From positions 1 through 48,549 of the forward strand of contig DAOTTJ010000240.1 in the NCBI GenBank assembly GCA_034437695.1: a stretch of DNA of 48,549 nt, read 5' to 3'. Numbering within the stretch: the stretch's first letter is position 1; the number at the start of each line of letters is the position of its first letter. Made by a program: the position numbers and the translations under genes. The notes under the pieces were generated by a model, which saw nothing but the letters and a program-made list of their open reading frames with translations, made no database searches and was not told where the DNA came from. The DNA is from Paraktedonobacter sp034437695. GTDB lineage: Bacteria > Chloroflexota > Ktedonobacteria > Ktedonobacterales > Ktedonobacteraceae. This document shows positions 25,155-33,671 of this stretch, piece by piece.

Positions 25155-26543
25155 GCAGAACCAGGATTCGCTCAGGTGGGGCAGGACTTTGCGCGTCCCA
25201 TACTGCGCGAGTTCTGCCTCTGGATCGATCGACTGGCCAGCGGCCTGCATGGCCAGCTCTTTGATCTGGAAAAAGGTGGCCAGCGGGTTCTGCTGCGAGG
25301 TCTGGGCGCGTTCGACCAACTCGGCTATATCGCGGGCAAGCTGGTCCATGCGCGGGTCGGGGTGCCGCCAGCGATAGGTATAGGCGGAGGCGTCCAGTTC
25401 ACCCAACCAGGACTGCCCATGCGCCGCCGCCAGCAGGGCCGAGCCAGGGGGAATAAGCAAGCGAATGCTGAAGTGGACCGGGTCAACGTGTTCGATCTCG
25501 TGGCGCGTCTCAAAAAAGGCGAGAAGTTCCAGGTAGCTCTCCAACGTCTCCCACGGCGAGAAGGGCAGCAATGAGGGGCGCAGTGGAATACCAGCCTCGG
25601 CCATCAGGTCAAACGCCAGCTCTACGTCGTCTCTGCTGTGCTGCTTATCCAGTTGGGCAAGCACCTCGGCGTTGAGCGATTCGACCGCTGATACGACAAA
25701 TGCACACCCCAGTTCACGCAGCTCGGGCAGCAGTGTACGCTGCTTGAGCAGGTGCTCGATCTTGATAGTGGCATCGAAGGTGAGGGCAGGAAACTCCCGG
25801 TGGAGCGCACGCGTGATGCGCATCGCGTGCGTCGGTCCGTTAAAGAAATCGGGATCACCAAAGGTGATATGCTGTGCGCCCTGACCAACCTGGGCACGAA
25901 TGTCGTCCAGCACTCCCTGCGCGGGCAACGCGAAGAAGCGCCCACTGTAGATCGGTGTGATCGGACAGTGCAGGCAGGTGTGCTTACAGCCACGCGTCGT
26001 CTCACTGTAGCCCGCCAGAACACTCTTCCCATCGATCTCCAGGCGTGCATAGTGCGTGAGGTCCGGTAATGTCGAGCGCTGCGGCACAATCAGCGGCGCT
26101 CGCTGGAGCCAGGGTCCACTCTCCTGCTCGCGCGTCTTGACCCCCGCGAGAGCCGTGGACCGACCCGCCGCACACGCCTCCACCAGCTTGAGCAACGGCT
26201 CCTCGTACTCGCCACCGATTGCTCCATCGATGGTCTCCCGCAGCAGGTAGTCGGCGTTGAGCAGTGCGTAAAGTCCATAGAGACAGATGAATGCATGGGG
26301 GTTGAGCCGACGGATGCGGTGGGCGATCTGTTCGCCCAGGCGCAGCGCGGTATGCATCGGCACCGAGATAGCCACAAAACGCGCGTGGGCGATCTGCTCG
26401 TCGCTCAGGTTCTCCACTGCGGTATCGACGGACACGGGCATATAGCCTGCTTGCGCGAGCAGACTGTGGAGTGTGGCCAGGTGGAGTGGTTGGTGACCAA
26501 GCTCATAGCACGAGAGCAGCAGCAGCTCGCCGGACGCTCTCAT
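25113..26543 (-). CDS. Radical SAM probable selenoprotein with CUAEP tail (UGA read as Sec)
   Basis: A standard reading stops at a TGA (25154-25152) after 463 residues ending SESWFC. If this UGA is selenocysteine the frame continues for 12 more residues, giving CUAEPTTDQFDPSR and TAA at 25115-25113 (476 residues, Sec464). The family I recall as CUAEP/CCAEP-tail radical SAM (seleno)protein has this same C-terminal motif. The N-terminal ~125 residues look like a B12-binding-type Rossmann domain. The radical SAM cluster is CKHTCLHC (Cys 186, 190, 193). A SECIS-like hairpin follows the UGA. It starts with an ATGA overlap with the YggX gene. No selA, selB, selC or selD is seen in this window. Substrate unknown. 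Confidence 0.85.
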
Positions 26544-26860
26544 TTGCGCCGTGGTGCAGCGCCACCTTTGGTCTGCGGAGCGCCTGCGCCAGCCATCTCA
26601 GGCGACCAGCCCTCCGGCATCTTCGCGTCTGCGCCGAAGAAAAATTCTTCCATCTGTTCGCGCAGGATCTTGCGTGCTTCGGGATCGGCCAGGTTCAGAC
26701 CATAGTGGTTGATGATCAACGTGCTTTGCTCCGGCCACATATTGTAGGCCTGCTGTGAGACGTTGTCATAAATGCGTTGCCCCAGTTGGCCGGGAAAGGG
26801 CGGTTTATTCAGGCCAGGCAGTTCGCGGCCCAGTTTGATACATTGCACCATACGTGGCAT
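26540..26860 (-). CDS. yggX: YggX-like Fe(II)-trafficking / oxidative-damage protein
   Basis: A 106-residue protein matching the YggX pattern: an early Cys7 (RMVQCIKL), PPFPGQLGQRIYDNVSQQAY, WPEQSTLIINHYGLNLADP, then ILREQMEEFFFG. The family protects iron-sulfur clusters and is thought to traffic Fe(II); Cys7 is the known key residue in the Salmonella/E. coli protein. A C-terminal Pro/Gly/Ala-rich extension (about 25 residues, ending GGAAPRRK) exceeds the usual ~90-residue family length. It is the first gene of a two-gene unit with the radical SAM selenoprotein (ATGA overlap), which suggests a role in its cluster supply or protection. Confidence 0.85.
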   Translation of the reverse strand: MPRMVQCIKLGRELPGLNKPPFPGQLGQRIYDNVSQQAYNMWPEQSTLIINHYGLNLADPEARKILREQMEEFFFGADAKMPEGWSPEMAGAGAPQTKGGAAPRRK

Positions 26861-26975
26861 AGGGAAAAGTTACCTTTCTTTTCAGAGGGGGCTTTCCAGA
26901 CCCGCAATAGAGATCTCTTGTCGCATTCTACAACGTCCAGGCGACCAGTAGCAAATAGACGTATGCTTTTCGCAC

Positions 26976-28493
26976 CTACCCCAGGATATTGACACCTGGG
27001 ACCACACCGATCGCTTGAACGAGCCGCTCAAATTGTTGATAGGACGGACCGCTCTCGTTGGCGTCCCACATATCCTGTCCCAGCACGGGCAGGGCCGGCG
27101 CGATGCGTTGCGAGATATCGTCGACGCTGGTCACTGGATATTTATCGTTCCAGACCGCGAAGGTCCCCCCCAGCAGGTGTGGGTCGTCGGCGGGTACATT
27201 CAGCGCCGGATTGGTCAGACTGAAGATCGACGGGTTCCAGTTCTCGTAGAGTTGCCGGGTGTCGAGGTAGTCGTGATAGTAGTTTGCGTGCGGCACAATG
27301 TAGAGCAGCGCATCGTTGGCATTGATCAGCGAAAAGCCCTCTTTCAGCATCTCCACCGGGTCCGCCCAGCTATTGTTCCAATCCTCAATCACTATATCGG
27401 TGTGGATCGGAATGCTGCTGACCATTCTCGTCAGACTGCCCCACATGCGCACTGTCTTGCCCTGCTGGCGCAGAAAGGTATCGTAGTAGTTGACATAGGT
27501 GCGATAGGCGTCGGCTGCCTGGGTCGCGTATTCGTCCATGCCCATGTTCACTTGGTCGGTGGCGAACCAGGGCAGAAAGGTGCGCCAGAGCGCATCGACA
27601 AGGGTATAGGTCGCTGGGTTGGCGAGGTCGAGAAACTCCTTACTATAGGTAGGACTCGCCAGCGCGGGCCGGTATTGGGTCAGAGCCAGCGCGTGTGCGG
27701 GCGTGTCGATCTCAGGCGTGATCGTCACTGCGTAGCGTTGCGCAAACTGCACCAGGTCGCGGATCTGCTGTTCGCTATAGGACCCGTCGGGGGCCGCCAG
27801 TCCCGGAAACGCGGGACTATCGAGACGGAACGCGGCGTATTGGTGTTGCCAGTCAGGACTACTCCCGCCGTCCGGCGCGTTGTCGTTGAGGTGTAGTTGA
27901 AAGTCGTTGAACTTATACCACGCCATCATGCGCACATAGTCCTCAAGCACATTCAGCGGCACAAATTTGCGCCCCACATCGAGCATAAAGCCACGTTCCG
28001 CGTAGTGTGGATAGTCGCGGGCAGAGCCGCGGGGGATCTGGGAATGCGCAGCATCGGCCCCCAGGATCTGGAGCGCCGTACGCGTCCCATAGAAGATCCC
28101 CCCGGAAGTCAGCGCATTAATTGTCACCGCGTCTCCCACATCGAACAGGTAACCCTCGCTGCCGAGACTACTGTCGCGCGTCTGGAGCGTCAGAAAGAAA
28201 TTGCCTGTACCGGGGGAGTCAGAGATCACAATCGTGAGCATCCAGCCAGTTTCCAGCGCCAGGTCTTGCTGAAACGTTTGCGCGGTAGCGCGTAACTGGC
28301 TAGCCGAGACAGACGCCAGCCTGATCTGCGCATTGCCAGTCAAGGTAAACGACCCGGAGCCGCCCTGCCATTCACGCAACAACGGCACCACCTCAGGAGC
28401 CGCATTGGCCAGCGCGTCGGTGGGAGCCAGCAGGTGAAAAGGCAAACGACTGAAAGGGCAGCGAGCAGCGCAATGAGAATAATACTCAGCCAC
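26976..28493 (-). CDS. Family 20 glycoside hydrolase (beta-N-acetylhexosaminidase), N-terminus frameshifted
   Basis: A 505-residue frame covering a complete GH20 protein. It has an N-terminal GH20b-like domain, RGFMLDVGRKFVPLNVLEDY, then FNDFQLHLNDN, TITPEIDTPAHALAL and the catalytic Asp-Glu in NMGMDEYATQ. It hydrolyses terminal N-acetylhexosamine from glycans, probably outside the cell. Its first ~15 residues lack a signal peptide and ribosome-binding site. A good signal peptide lies in another frame just upstream (28522-28440). A one-base indel near 28440 would join them. So the gene is either recently broken or carries a sequencing error; otherwise the catalytic part is intact. Confidence 0.85.
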   Translation of the reverse strand: MAEYYSHCAARCPFSRLPFHLLAPTDALANAAPEVVPLLREWQGGSGSFTLTGNAQIRLASVSASQLRATAQTFQQDLALETGWMLTIVISDSPGTGNFFLTLQTRDSSLGSEGYLFDVGDAVTINALTSGGIFYGTRTALQILGADAAHSQIPRGSARDYPHYAERGFMLDVGRKFVPLNVLEDYVRMMAWYKFNDFQLHLNDNAPDGGSSPDWQHQYAAFRLDSPAFPGLAAPDGSYSEQQIRDLVQFAQRYAVTITPEIDTPAHALALTQYRPALASPTYSKEFLDLANPATYTLVDALWRTFLPWFATDQVNMGMDEYATQAADAYRTYVNYYDTFLRQQGKTVRMWGSLTRMVSSIPIHTDIVIEDWNNSWADPVEMLKEGFSLINANDALLYIVPHANYYHDYLDTRQLYENWNPSIFSLTNPALNVPADDPHLLGGTFAVWNDKYPVTSVDDISQRIAPALPVLGQDMWDANESGPSYQQFERLVQAIGVVPGVNILG

Positions 28494-28522
28494 GCAACAT
28501 GCCTCTTATTGAGATGACGCAC
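28440..28522 (-). pseudogene. Signal-peptide fragment of the GH20 gene in a shifted frame
   Basis: From GTG 28522 (AAGGAG about 11 nt upstream) the minus strand encodes VRHLNKRHVAWLSIILIALL followed by AALSVVCLF, an ideal signal peptide. The same DNA in the GH20 frame encodes unconserved residues. The frame change must fall near the AAAA tract around 28437-28440. Joining the frames gives a normal secreted GH20 start with HLLAPTDALANA as the likely cleavage region. Confidence 0.65.
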
Positions 28523-28616
28523 AACCAGGCACTCCTTACTCCAAAATAGATCGATCTCATCCTGAGGATACGGCCCCACTATAGCACGAATTGACTCACG
28601 CTTCTAGCGCGAGGTG

Positions 28617-28677
28617 TTTTACACTGGTAGGCTTTTTGCTGAACGCTTCGCGGTGGCGAAGCCCAGACCTCACTGTG
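28617..28677. repeat. Intergenic repeat A, copy 1
   Basis: About 60 nt shared with 36001-36065, with an internal hairpin (CTTCGC / GCGAAG) whose loop differs between copies. Both copies run from TTTACAC through GAACGCTTCGC to GCGAAGCCCAGAC and CACTGTG. No coding capacity. Copies lie in gaps between genes. Confidence 0.65.
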
Positions 28678-28715
28678 AAAAGCGCGAGGTGTCCTCCATA
28701 GGCGCAGACTTAGGT

Positions 28716-28842
28716 GGGAGTGCAGAGGGCGGCAGCCCTTTGCCGGGGCTTGGGGTGTCCCCAACAAACTTTTTATTCTGTTTTGCGTGTTTTGCCGGAG
28801 GCAAAACACGCAAAACAGGAGTGCAGAGGGTGACCCTCTGCT
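28716..28842. repeat. Intergenic repeat B, copy 1
   Basis: A structured unit beginning GGGAGTGCAGAGGGCGGCAG and ending in a hairpin GCAGAGGG-TGA-CCCTCTGC. In the middle is an inverted pair, TTTTGCGTGTTTTGCC with GGCAAAACACGCAAAA. The same layout is at 37391-37530, and a short form at 39237-39262. Confidence 0.7.
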
Positions 28843-29084
28843 CAAGTCCGCGCGAATGGAGGTGTCCTCCCAAAAACCTCTTTTTCCTCTTTTGCCCGCC
28901 GCAGGTGGCCAGAGCGAACTTTGCATCAACCCTGACCGGGTGGGTGAAATATGAAACAACCCTGCTGTATCGTTGACTGCTAAGTGACTCCTAACTGTCC
29001 TTCCTGATGCATCTCTCTCCTTCTATACTAGAAGAAACGTCTCTCTCCCGTCTCTTCGTGTTCTACCAGGAAGGAAAACCTCTC

Positions 29085-30587
29085 GTGATAAAGAAACGTC
29101 TCGCGCTCTTACCCTTGCTCGTCCTCGTCCTCAGCGTAACGCTGGCGATCTCTCTCTGGCCCTCTTCGCTCAAGCCAGCCAGAGCTGCCACGATCTCCGC
29201 CGCTGGTTTACACGTCTCTGGCAACCAGATTCTCAATAGCACCGGACAGGTGGTGCGCCCGGTAGGCGTCGACCGCGCTGGCAGCGAATATATATGTGAC
29301 GCCGCTGGCGATAATACGGTGTTCGACGATGGGACAAACCCCAATAGCACTGGACAAACCGGTGCCGCGTTGGATAGCGCCTTTAATGCCGCGACTATCT
29401 CCACCTTCCAGGCGTGGAAGGTTCAGGCCGTTCGCATCCCGCTCAACGAGGATTGCTGGCTGGGCATCAATGGCTATCCCGCCGCTTCCTACACCTCTGC
29501 GGTCTATCAGCAGACCATCCTCAGCTATGTCAATCTGCTGACCACAAACAATTTTATAGTCATCCTCGATCTGCACTGGGCTGCACCCGGAACCACTCAG
29601 GCCAGTAAACAACTGGCGATGCCCGATCTCGATCACGCTCCCACTTTCTGGACCTCGGTGGCTACTACCTTTAAAAGCAACTCGTCGGTCATCTTCGACC
29701 TGTTCAACGAACCGTTTACGACCCTCTGGCCCTGCTGGCTCAAGGGGAGCACCGCTGCCAGCGCCAGCCCATGTACCGATGTTCCTTTTGCCGTGGCCGG
29801 GATGCAGACGCTGGTCAACACCGTCCGCGCCACTGGCGCAACCAATATCCTGATGGCCGGCGGCCTGGCCTACTCCAACGACCTCTCGCAATGGCTTCAG
29901 TACGAACCTGTCGATCCGCTCCACAACCTCGCCGCCTCCTTCCACCTGTATAACTTTAATACCTGCGACTACACAAACTGCTGGGTCGTCAACGTCTCAC
30001 CCGTAGCGGCCAAAGTCCCGGTGATCGCAGGGGAAATCGGCGAGAATGACTGCGCCGCTACCTTCATCAACCAGGCGATGACATGGTTGGATGCCAACGG
30101 CATCGGGTACCTGGCCTGGGCCTGGAATACCTATAACTGTGGCAACTTCCCGGCGCTGATCAGCGACTACAGCGGCACCCCGACGGCCTACGGGCAGGGC
30201 TTCAAGACCCATCTCTCTAACCTCGCCAACGGCATTACGCCGACTCCCACACCTACGCCCGTGCCAGGCCACTATTGTAGCGTCCATTATAGCGGCTCTT
30301 CGTGGACCGGGGCCTTCACCGTCAATATTACAATCAACAACATCAGCACCTCGCCAATTCAAGGCTGGACGCTAGTCTTTACCTTTGGCAGCGACCAGAA
30401 GGTTCAGGCGGGTTGGAACGCCACCTGGTCGCAGCAGGGCGCAGTCGTGACCGCCAGGGATGTCGGCTATAACGATATCATCGCACCGGGGAGCGCCGCT
30501 GGACTTGGCTTCAACGGAACCTGGACAACCAGTAATCCCACCCCAACAGTCTTTACCGTCAATGGCGTCACCTGCACAACCGTCTAA
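29085..30587 (+). CDS. Secreted GH5 cellulase/endoglycosidase with C-terminal CBM2
   Basis: About 500 residues from GTG 29085 (AGGAAGG upstream). A signal peptide has the hydrophobic core LLPLLVLVLSVTLAISLW. The GH5 domain has acid/base Glu209 in DLFNEPF and nucleophile Glu317 in VIAGEIGEND, preceded by the RIPLNEDCWLG strand. A Pro-Thr linker (TPTPTPTPVPG) leads to a family 2 carbohydrate-binding module (GHYCSVHYSG...GVTCTTV) with Cys at both ends and the surface Trp residues typical of cellulose binding. It should cleave beta-1,4-glucan or related polysaccharide outside the cell. It is followed by a terminator-like hairpin. Confidence 0.92.
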   Translation: MIKKRLALLPLLVLVLSVTLAISLWPSSLKPARAATISAAGLHVSGNQILNSTGQVVRPVGVDRAGSEYICDAAGDNTVFDDGTNPNSTGQTGAALDSAFNAATISTFQAWKVQAVRIPLNEDCWLGINGYPAASYTSAVYQQTILSYVNLLTTNNFIVILDLHWAAPGTTQASKQLAMPDLDHAPTFWTSVATTFKSNSSVIFDLFNEPFTTLWPCWLKGSTAASASPCTDVPFAVAGMQTLVNTVRATGATNILMAGGLAYSNDLSQWLQYEPVDPLHNLAASFHLYNFNTCDYTNCWVVNVSPVAAKVPVIAGEIGENDCAATFINQAMTWLDANGIGYLAWAWNTYNCGNFPALISDYSGTPTAYGQGFKTHLSNLANGITPTPTPTPVPGHYCSVHYSGSSWTGAFTVNITINNISTSPIQGWTLVFTFGSDQKVQAGWNATWSQQGAVVTARDVGYNDIIAPGSAAGLGFNGTWTTSNPTPTVFTVNGVTCTTV

Positions 30588-31091
30588 CGTCCTCTGACCA
30601 GTCTCTTCTCTCAGGGCTGGTCTTCACCAAAAAGAGAAGTGGTGCGAGCACGGAACAATCCGCCGCGCTCGCACCACTTGACAAGGGTTTCTCAATGTTT
30701 CGCTTTAGGCCCGCCGACGAAATGTACAATGTTAAGCTGTCAATGCGCTCCCCAAGTGGGTTCAACGTATTGTCACCGAACGATTGTCTATTATTTATGC
30801 TTCTACAAAGAAGTATTTGAGTATCAGTGGTCCGTTCTAGCCTATGTTCTGGCCATCTGCGTCGTACTATAGCCAGAATTTCAGACACGTTTCTCTCTCT
30901 TCTGTTGTCTCCTTCTTTGCTTCCCAAGTTGCTTTCTGCTGCTGAGTCTGCTCCACTTCGACGTGCAGAACGTGACAGGATTGGGGCTGTTGCCAGATGA
31001 GCCGGCGTGGGAATGGATGGTTGTCAGCACGTTCCTTCCCTTGTTTCTGTTGTGGGGTAGTGTGTCCTGTTGGTAGATATCAAGCCGCTGC
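30588..31091. other. Intergenic region with GH5 terminator
   Basis: Two genes end here facing each other (GH5 plus, LysR minus). Apart from the hairpin at 30637-30679 I see no coding or RNA feature; frames on either strand have no recognisable content. Confidence 0.5.
30637..30679 (+). terminator. Terminator-like hairpin after the GH5 gene
   Basis: A perfect 13-bp stem (30637-30649 with 30667-30679, AAGTGGTGCGAGC) with a 17-nt loop, about 50 nt after the stop codon. The T-run is short. Confidence 0.6.
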
Positions 31092-31979
31092 TCAAGCGTC
31101 TGCGGCGGCCTGTTTTAACAGGGAGCTGAACGCTTGTATCGCTTTGCTTTGTGGGAGCGGAACTTCTCTAGTGATGAGACCAAGAGGCATATGCAGCTTC
31201 CAGTCGTTGATAGGTCGGATAACCGTGTCGTCTGGAATATGGTATGTGGCGAGTTTAGGCATGATTGCGACTCCCATTCCTTGCTGGACGGCTTGCTTGA
31301 TGATTTCGAGACTACCGATCTCAATGCCGATTGCCAGCGGAAGTCCGCGTGCCATAAAGGCTTGCTCGATAGCCGTGCGATAGGCACAGGGCGGATCTGT
31401 GAGTAGCAAGCATTCAGCGCAGAGATCGCTCAGCAAGATCTCGTCTTGTTGCAGAAGAGCATGGTTTTTGGGGAGGAGGAGGACAGGCGTTTCGGTCAGG
31501 ATTGGTTCGAAGATGAGTCCTACGTTGGCAGGTGGTGGTGTTGAGATGCCTAGATCAATTTGATTGGCTATGAGTTGTTCGTGCGTGCGGTTTGTGCTCA
31601 GGATCTCGATGGTGAGACGGATACGGGGATAGCGCTCACGAAAGGTACACAGGACCTGCATAAGATAGATGCGTGCTATTGGCTCGATCATGCCCACACG
31701 TAACGTGCCACTCTCTCCTGCGGCAAGATCTGAGAGATCCTGCTGCATTTGCTCGACTTGATTGAGTACATGCTGAGCGTGGATGAGGAGGGTGTGTCCT
31801 GCGGCGGTAAGCTGGATTTTTCTCCGTTGGCGATCAAAGAGTTCGACTCCGAGTTCCGCTTCAAGTTGCTGAATGTGTAAGGTGAGTGTCGATTGCGCGT
31901 ATTGCAGTCGCTCGGCAGCCTGGACAAAACTCCCTGCCTCCGCAATCACCTTGAATGTCTGCAAATGTCGTAGATCCAT
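31092..31979 (-). CDS. LysR-family transcriptional regulator
   Basis: A 295-residue LysR regulator. The winged helix-turn-helix occupies about residues 1-60 (MDLRHLQTFKVIAEAGSFVQ, AERLQYAQSTLTLHIQQLE). The LysR substrate-binding domain follows (GTLRVGMIEPIARIYL, DLGISTP, GLPLAIGIEIGSLEIIKQAV). The start at 31979 is MDLRHL, the standard N-terminus; the longer upstream frame is not used. It is divergent from the SDR gene at 32176, so it probably regulates that gene and itself from the shared gap. Inducer unknown. Confidence 0.92.
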   Translation of the reverse strand: MDLRHLQTFKVIAEAGSFVQAAERLQYAQSTLTLHIQQLEAELGVELFDRQRRKIQLTAAGHTLLIHAQHVLNQVEQMQQDLSDLAAGESGTLRVGMIEPIARIYLMQVLCTFRERYPRIRLTIEILSTNRTHEQLIANQIDLGISTPPPANVGLIFEPILTETPVLLLPKNHALLQQDEILLSDLCAECLLLTDPPCAYRTAIEQAFMARGLPLAIGIEIGSLEIIKQAVQQGMGVAIMPKLATYHIPDDTVIRPINDWKLHMPLGLITREVPLPQSKAIQAFSSLLKQAAADA

Positions 31980-32028
31980 AATCCTCAAACTATCAGTAAA
32001 AATGAATGTTTGCTTCGAATACTTTGTG

Positions 32029-32057
32029 TTGTTTGATATATCATACGCTGTTATGCT
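32029..32057 (+). promoter_or_regulatory. Candidate SDR promoter in the LysR/SDR divergent gap
   Basis: TTGTTT (32029-32034), 17-nt spacer, TATGCT (32052-32057). The dyad TGATATATCA within the spacer is the kind of site a LysR regulator could use. It lies between the divergent LysR and SDR genes. Confidence 0.4.
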
Positions 32058-32175
32058 AATGGAGCGCAAGCAACGTATCCGTGTGACGACTTTTGGAGAG
32101 CTATTAATGATGATCCAGAGGTGTGGCAAGGCTTTTATGGTTCGTTGGAAATGCAAAGTCAGTAGGAGAGAAAAT

Positions 32176-32925
32176 ATGGATATACAAGGAAAAGTAGTCT
32201 TGATCACGGGTGGAGGTACTGGCCTTGGGCGTGCCATTGCCCGGCACCTGGCACAGGCAGGGATGCATGTCGCGGTCGGATATTCACGTTCCGAGCGTGA
32301 CGCCTTTGAGACTGTCACGATGTTGCAGGACCTGGGTGTTAAAGCGCTGGCTATTCAGGCAGACCTAAACGCACCAAGCGTCGCGACCGAAAGTAAACGT
32401 ATGGTCGAAGATGTCGCAGAGCACTTAGGACGTCTTGATCTGTTGATTAATAATGCTGGTACGACTAGAGCTGTTCCTCAGATAGAAGCGCTGACAGAAG
32501 TGGATTGGGATACCGTTTTGAACGTACACACCAAAGCTCCTTTTTTCACGACGCAAGCGGCGGTTCCGCTCATGCGACAAAATGGTGGAGGACACGTGAT
32601 CAATACAGCCTCCATATCTGGTATCCGCGCCAGTGGAGCGAGCAACATAGCCTACGCGGTCTCCAAAGCCGGAACCATTCATCTCACCAAATGTCTGGCA
32701 GCCGCTCTCGGACCCGATATTCGCGTCAACGCCGTCGCACCCGGTTTTATGGAGACACGTTGGAACGACACCTTCAGCGCGGCGTACATCCAGGCAGCCA
32801 CACAGCAAGCCACACTCAAGCAAGCAACAAGGCTGGAGGCCGTCGCCGCCGCCTACGTCATGCTCGCCCGCAACGAGAGCATCACCGGCCAGATAATCAT
32901 CGTCGATTCAGGCCTCACCCTGTAA
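32176..32925 (+). CDS. SDR-family oxidoreductase
   Basis: A 249-residue classical short-chain dehydrogenase/reductase. The cofactor motif is TGGGTGLG near the N-terminus, NNAG is in the middle (LLINNAGTTRAV), the catalytic Ser and YxxxK appear as NTASISGIRAS and AYAVSKAG, and the C-terminal GQIIIVDSGLTL closes the fold. It most resembles 3-oxoacyl-ACP-reductase-like SDRs (FabG type). The start at 32176 has AGGAGAG upstream. It is divergent from a LysR regulator that likely controls it. Confidence 0.9.
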   Translation: MDIQGKVVLITGGGTGLGRAIARHLAQAGMHVAVGYSRSERDAFETVTMLQDLGVKALAIQADLNAPSVATESKRMVEDVAEHLGRLDLLINNAGTTRAVPQIEALTEVDWDTVLNVHTKAPFFTTQAAVPLMRQNGGGHVINTASISGIRASGASNIAYAVSKAGTIHLTKCLAAALGPDIRVNAVAPGFMETRWNDTFSAAYIQAATQQATLKQATRLEAVAAAYVMLARNESITGQIIIVDSGLTL

Positions 32926-32993
32926 CGACGTGCCTCCGGCCACAGGAACGAAAGCCAAAGAGCGTCTGGTGATCTAGAAGAAGGAGGGCATCG

Positions 32994-33380
32994 ATGCCGA
33001 AATATCTCACCCTTGAACTGAGTCCAGAGCAACGAGCTGAATGGATCGATCATCGTGATCATGATCGGCTTCACTACCTACGAGAACGCTGTGCTGCCCT
33101 CCTCAAGATCGCGGATGGCTGGACAGCCGCAAAGGTGGCCCATCTCGGACTCCACCGATTCTATGATCCCGATGCCATCTATGCGTGGGTCAGCGCTATC
33201 TCGCGGAAAGAGGCACGTGTACCAGAGGAGCATCTGTGTCTCTCTCCCTCTAAAAATAGAGCAAATTGCTTTATGATAGAATTTTACATGTATCCTGGAC
33301 CTACCTCAACCCGGTCTGCTGATCGCCGAAGGGGTGCTGCACTACCTGAGCGAACCAGAAGTGAAAGCGCTCCTCAATAG
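32994..33380 (+). pseudogene. IS630-type transposase, N-terminal HTH fragment
   Basis: The first ~70 residues read as the helix-turn-helix N-terminus found in IS630-family transposases: LTLELSPEQRAEW, RERCAALLKIADGWTAAKVA, then DAIYAWVSAI. An AGAAGGAGG ribosome-binding site precedes ATG 32994. After about residue 80 the frame has no family resemblance, and the DDE catalytic domain is missing. It is a truncated transposase remnant with unrelated DNA fused behind it. Confidence 0.65.
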
Positions 33381-33390
33381 CGAAACCTCA
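33298..33390 (+). pseudogene. Leucine-carboxyl-methyltransferase-like fragment
   Basis: In a plus frame other than that of the transposase remnant, the DNA reads LPQPGLLIAEGVLHYLSEPE and then VKALLNS. This matches the (L/V)xxAEGxLxYLxxxEVxALL segment of LCM-type SAM-dependent methyltransferases. Neither the SAM-binding N-terminus nor the C-terminus is present, so it is a short remnant. Confidence 0.5.
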
Positions 33391-33556
33391 CATTCTGTTT
33401 ACTGTATTGAACTAAGCACCTCTTGTTTGCGGCGCTTGTTCGTCTTTTGCAGGAACCGCCAGTGACTCCCTGCGGCAGGATTTCAAAGGGCAGGGTAAAG
33501 CCAACTCGCGCCGGGTCATCGTACAGTTTGACCTCGAAGCGGTATGGGCCTGCCAT
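33374..33556 (-). pseudogene. FixH/YtkA-like domain C-terminal fragment
   Basis: A 60-codon minus frame beginning MAGPYRFEVKLYDDPARVGF then TLPFEILPQG. This is the last strand pair of YtkA/FixH-like immunoglobulin-fold domains. The rest of the domain is absent; the C-terminal residues (SCKRRTSAANKRCLVQ) look unrelated. A small membrane-helix ORF lies 7 nt upstream on the same strand. Confidence 0.4.
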
Positions 33557-33563
33557 GATCGTC

Positions 33564-33671
33564 TCAACTCGTGCGGGCGTGCTCCCGTGTCGCGATCTCG
33601 ATCAGCAGAAAGATCAGTGCGACCACTGCCAGAGCCAGCAGTACGTTCTGTGAGAGCCTGGTTGTCTTCAT
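33564..33671 (-). other. 35-codon ORF with one membrane helix
   Basis: ATG 33671 begins MKTTRLSQNVLLALAVVALI then FLLIEIATREHARTS and TGA. One strong membrane helix is present. It sits immediately after the stop of the AraC remnant and 7 nt before the YtkA-like fragment. It could be the detached N-terminal anchor of that fragment or a genuine small membrane protein. Confidence 0.35.

Noticed and set aside
27015..27896. Plus-strand open frame of 293 codons within the GH20 gene
   Set aside because: It is antisense to the well-conserved GH20 domain and has no recognisable content.
30588..31091. A possible tRNA or small RNA in the gap between GH5 and LysR
   Set aside because: A GGTTCAA-like string near 30760 lacks a matching acceptor stem and cloverleaf; only the terminator hairpin is supported.
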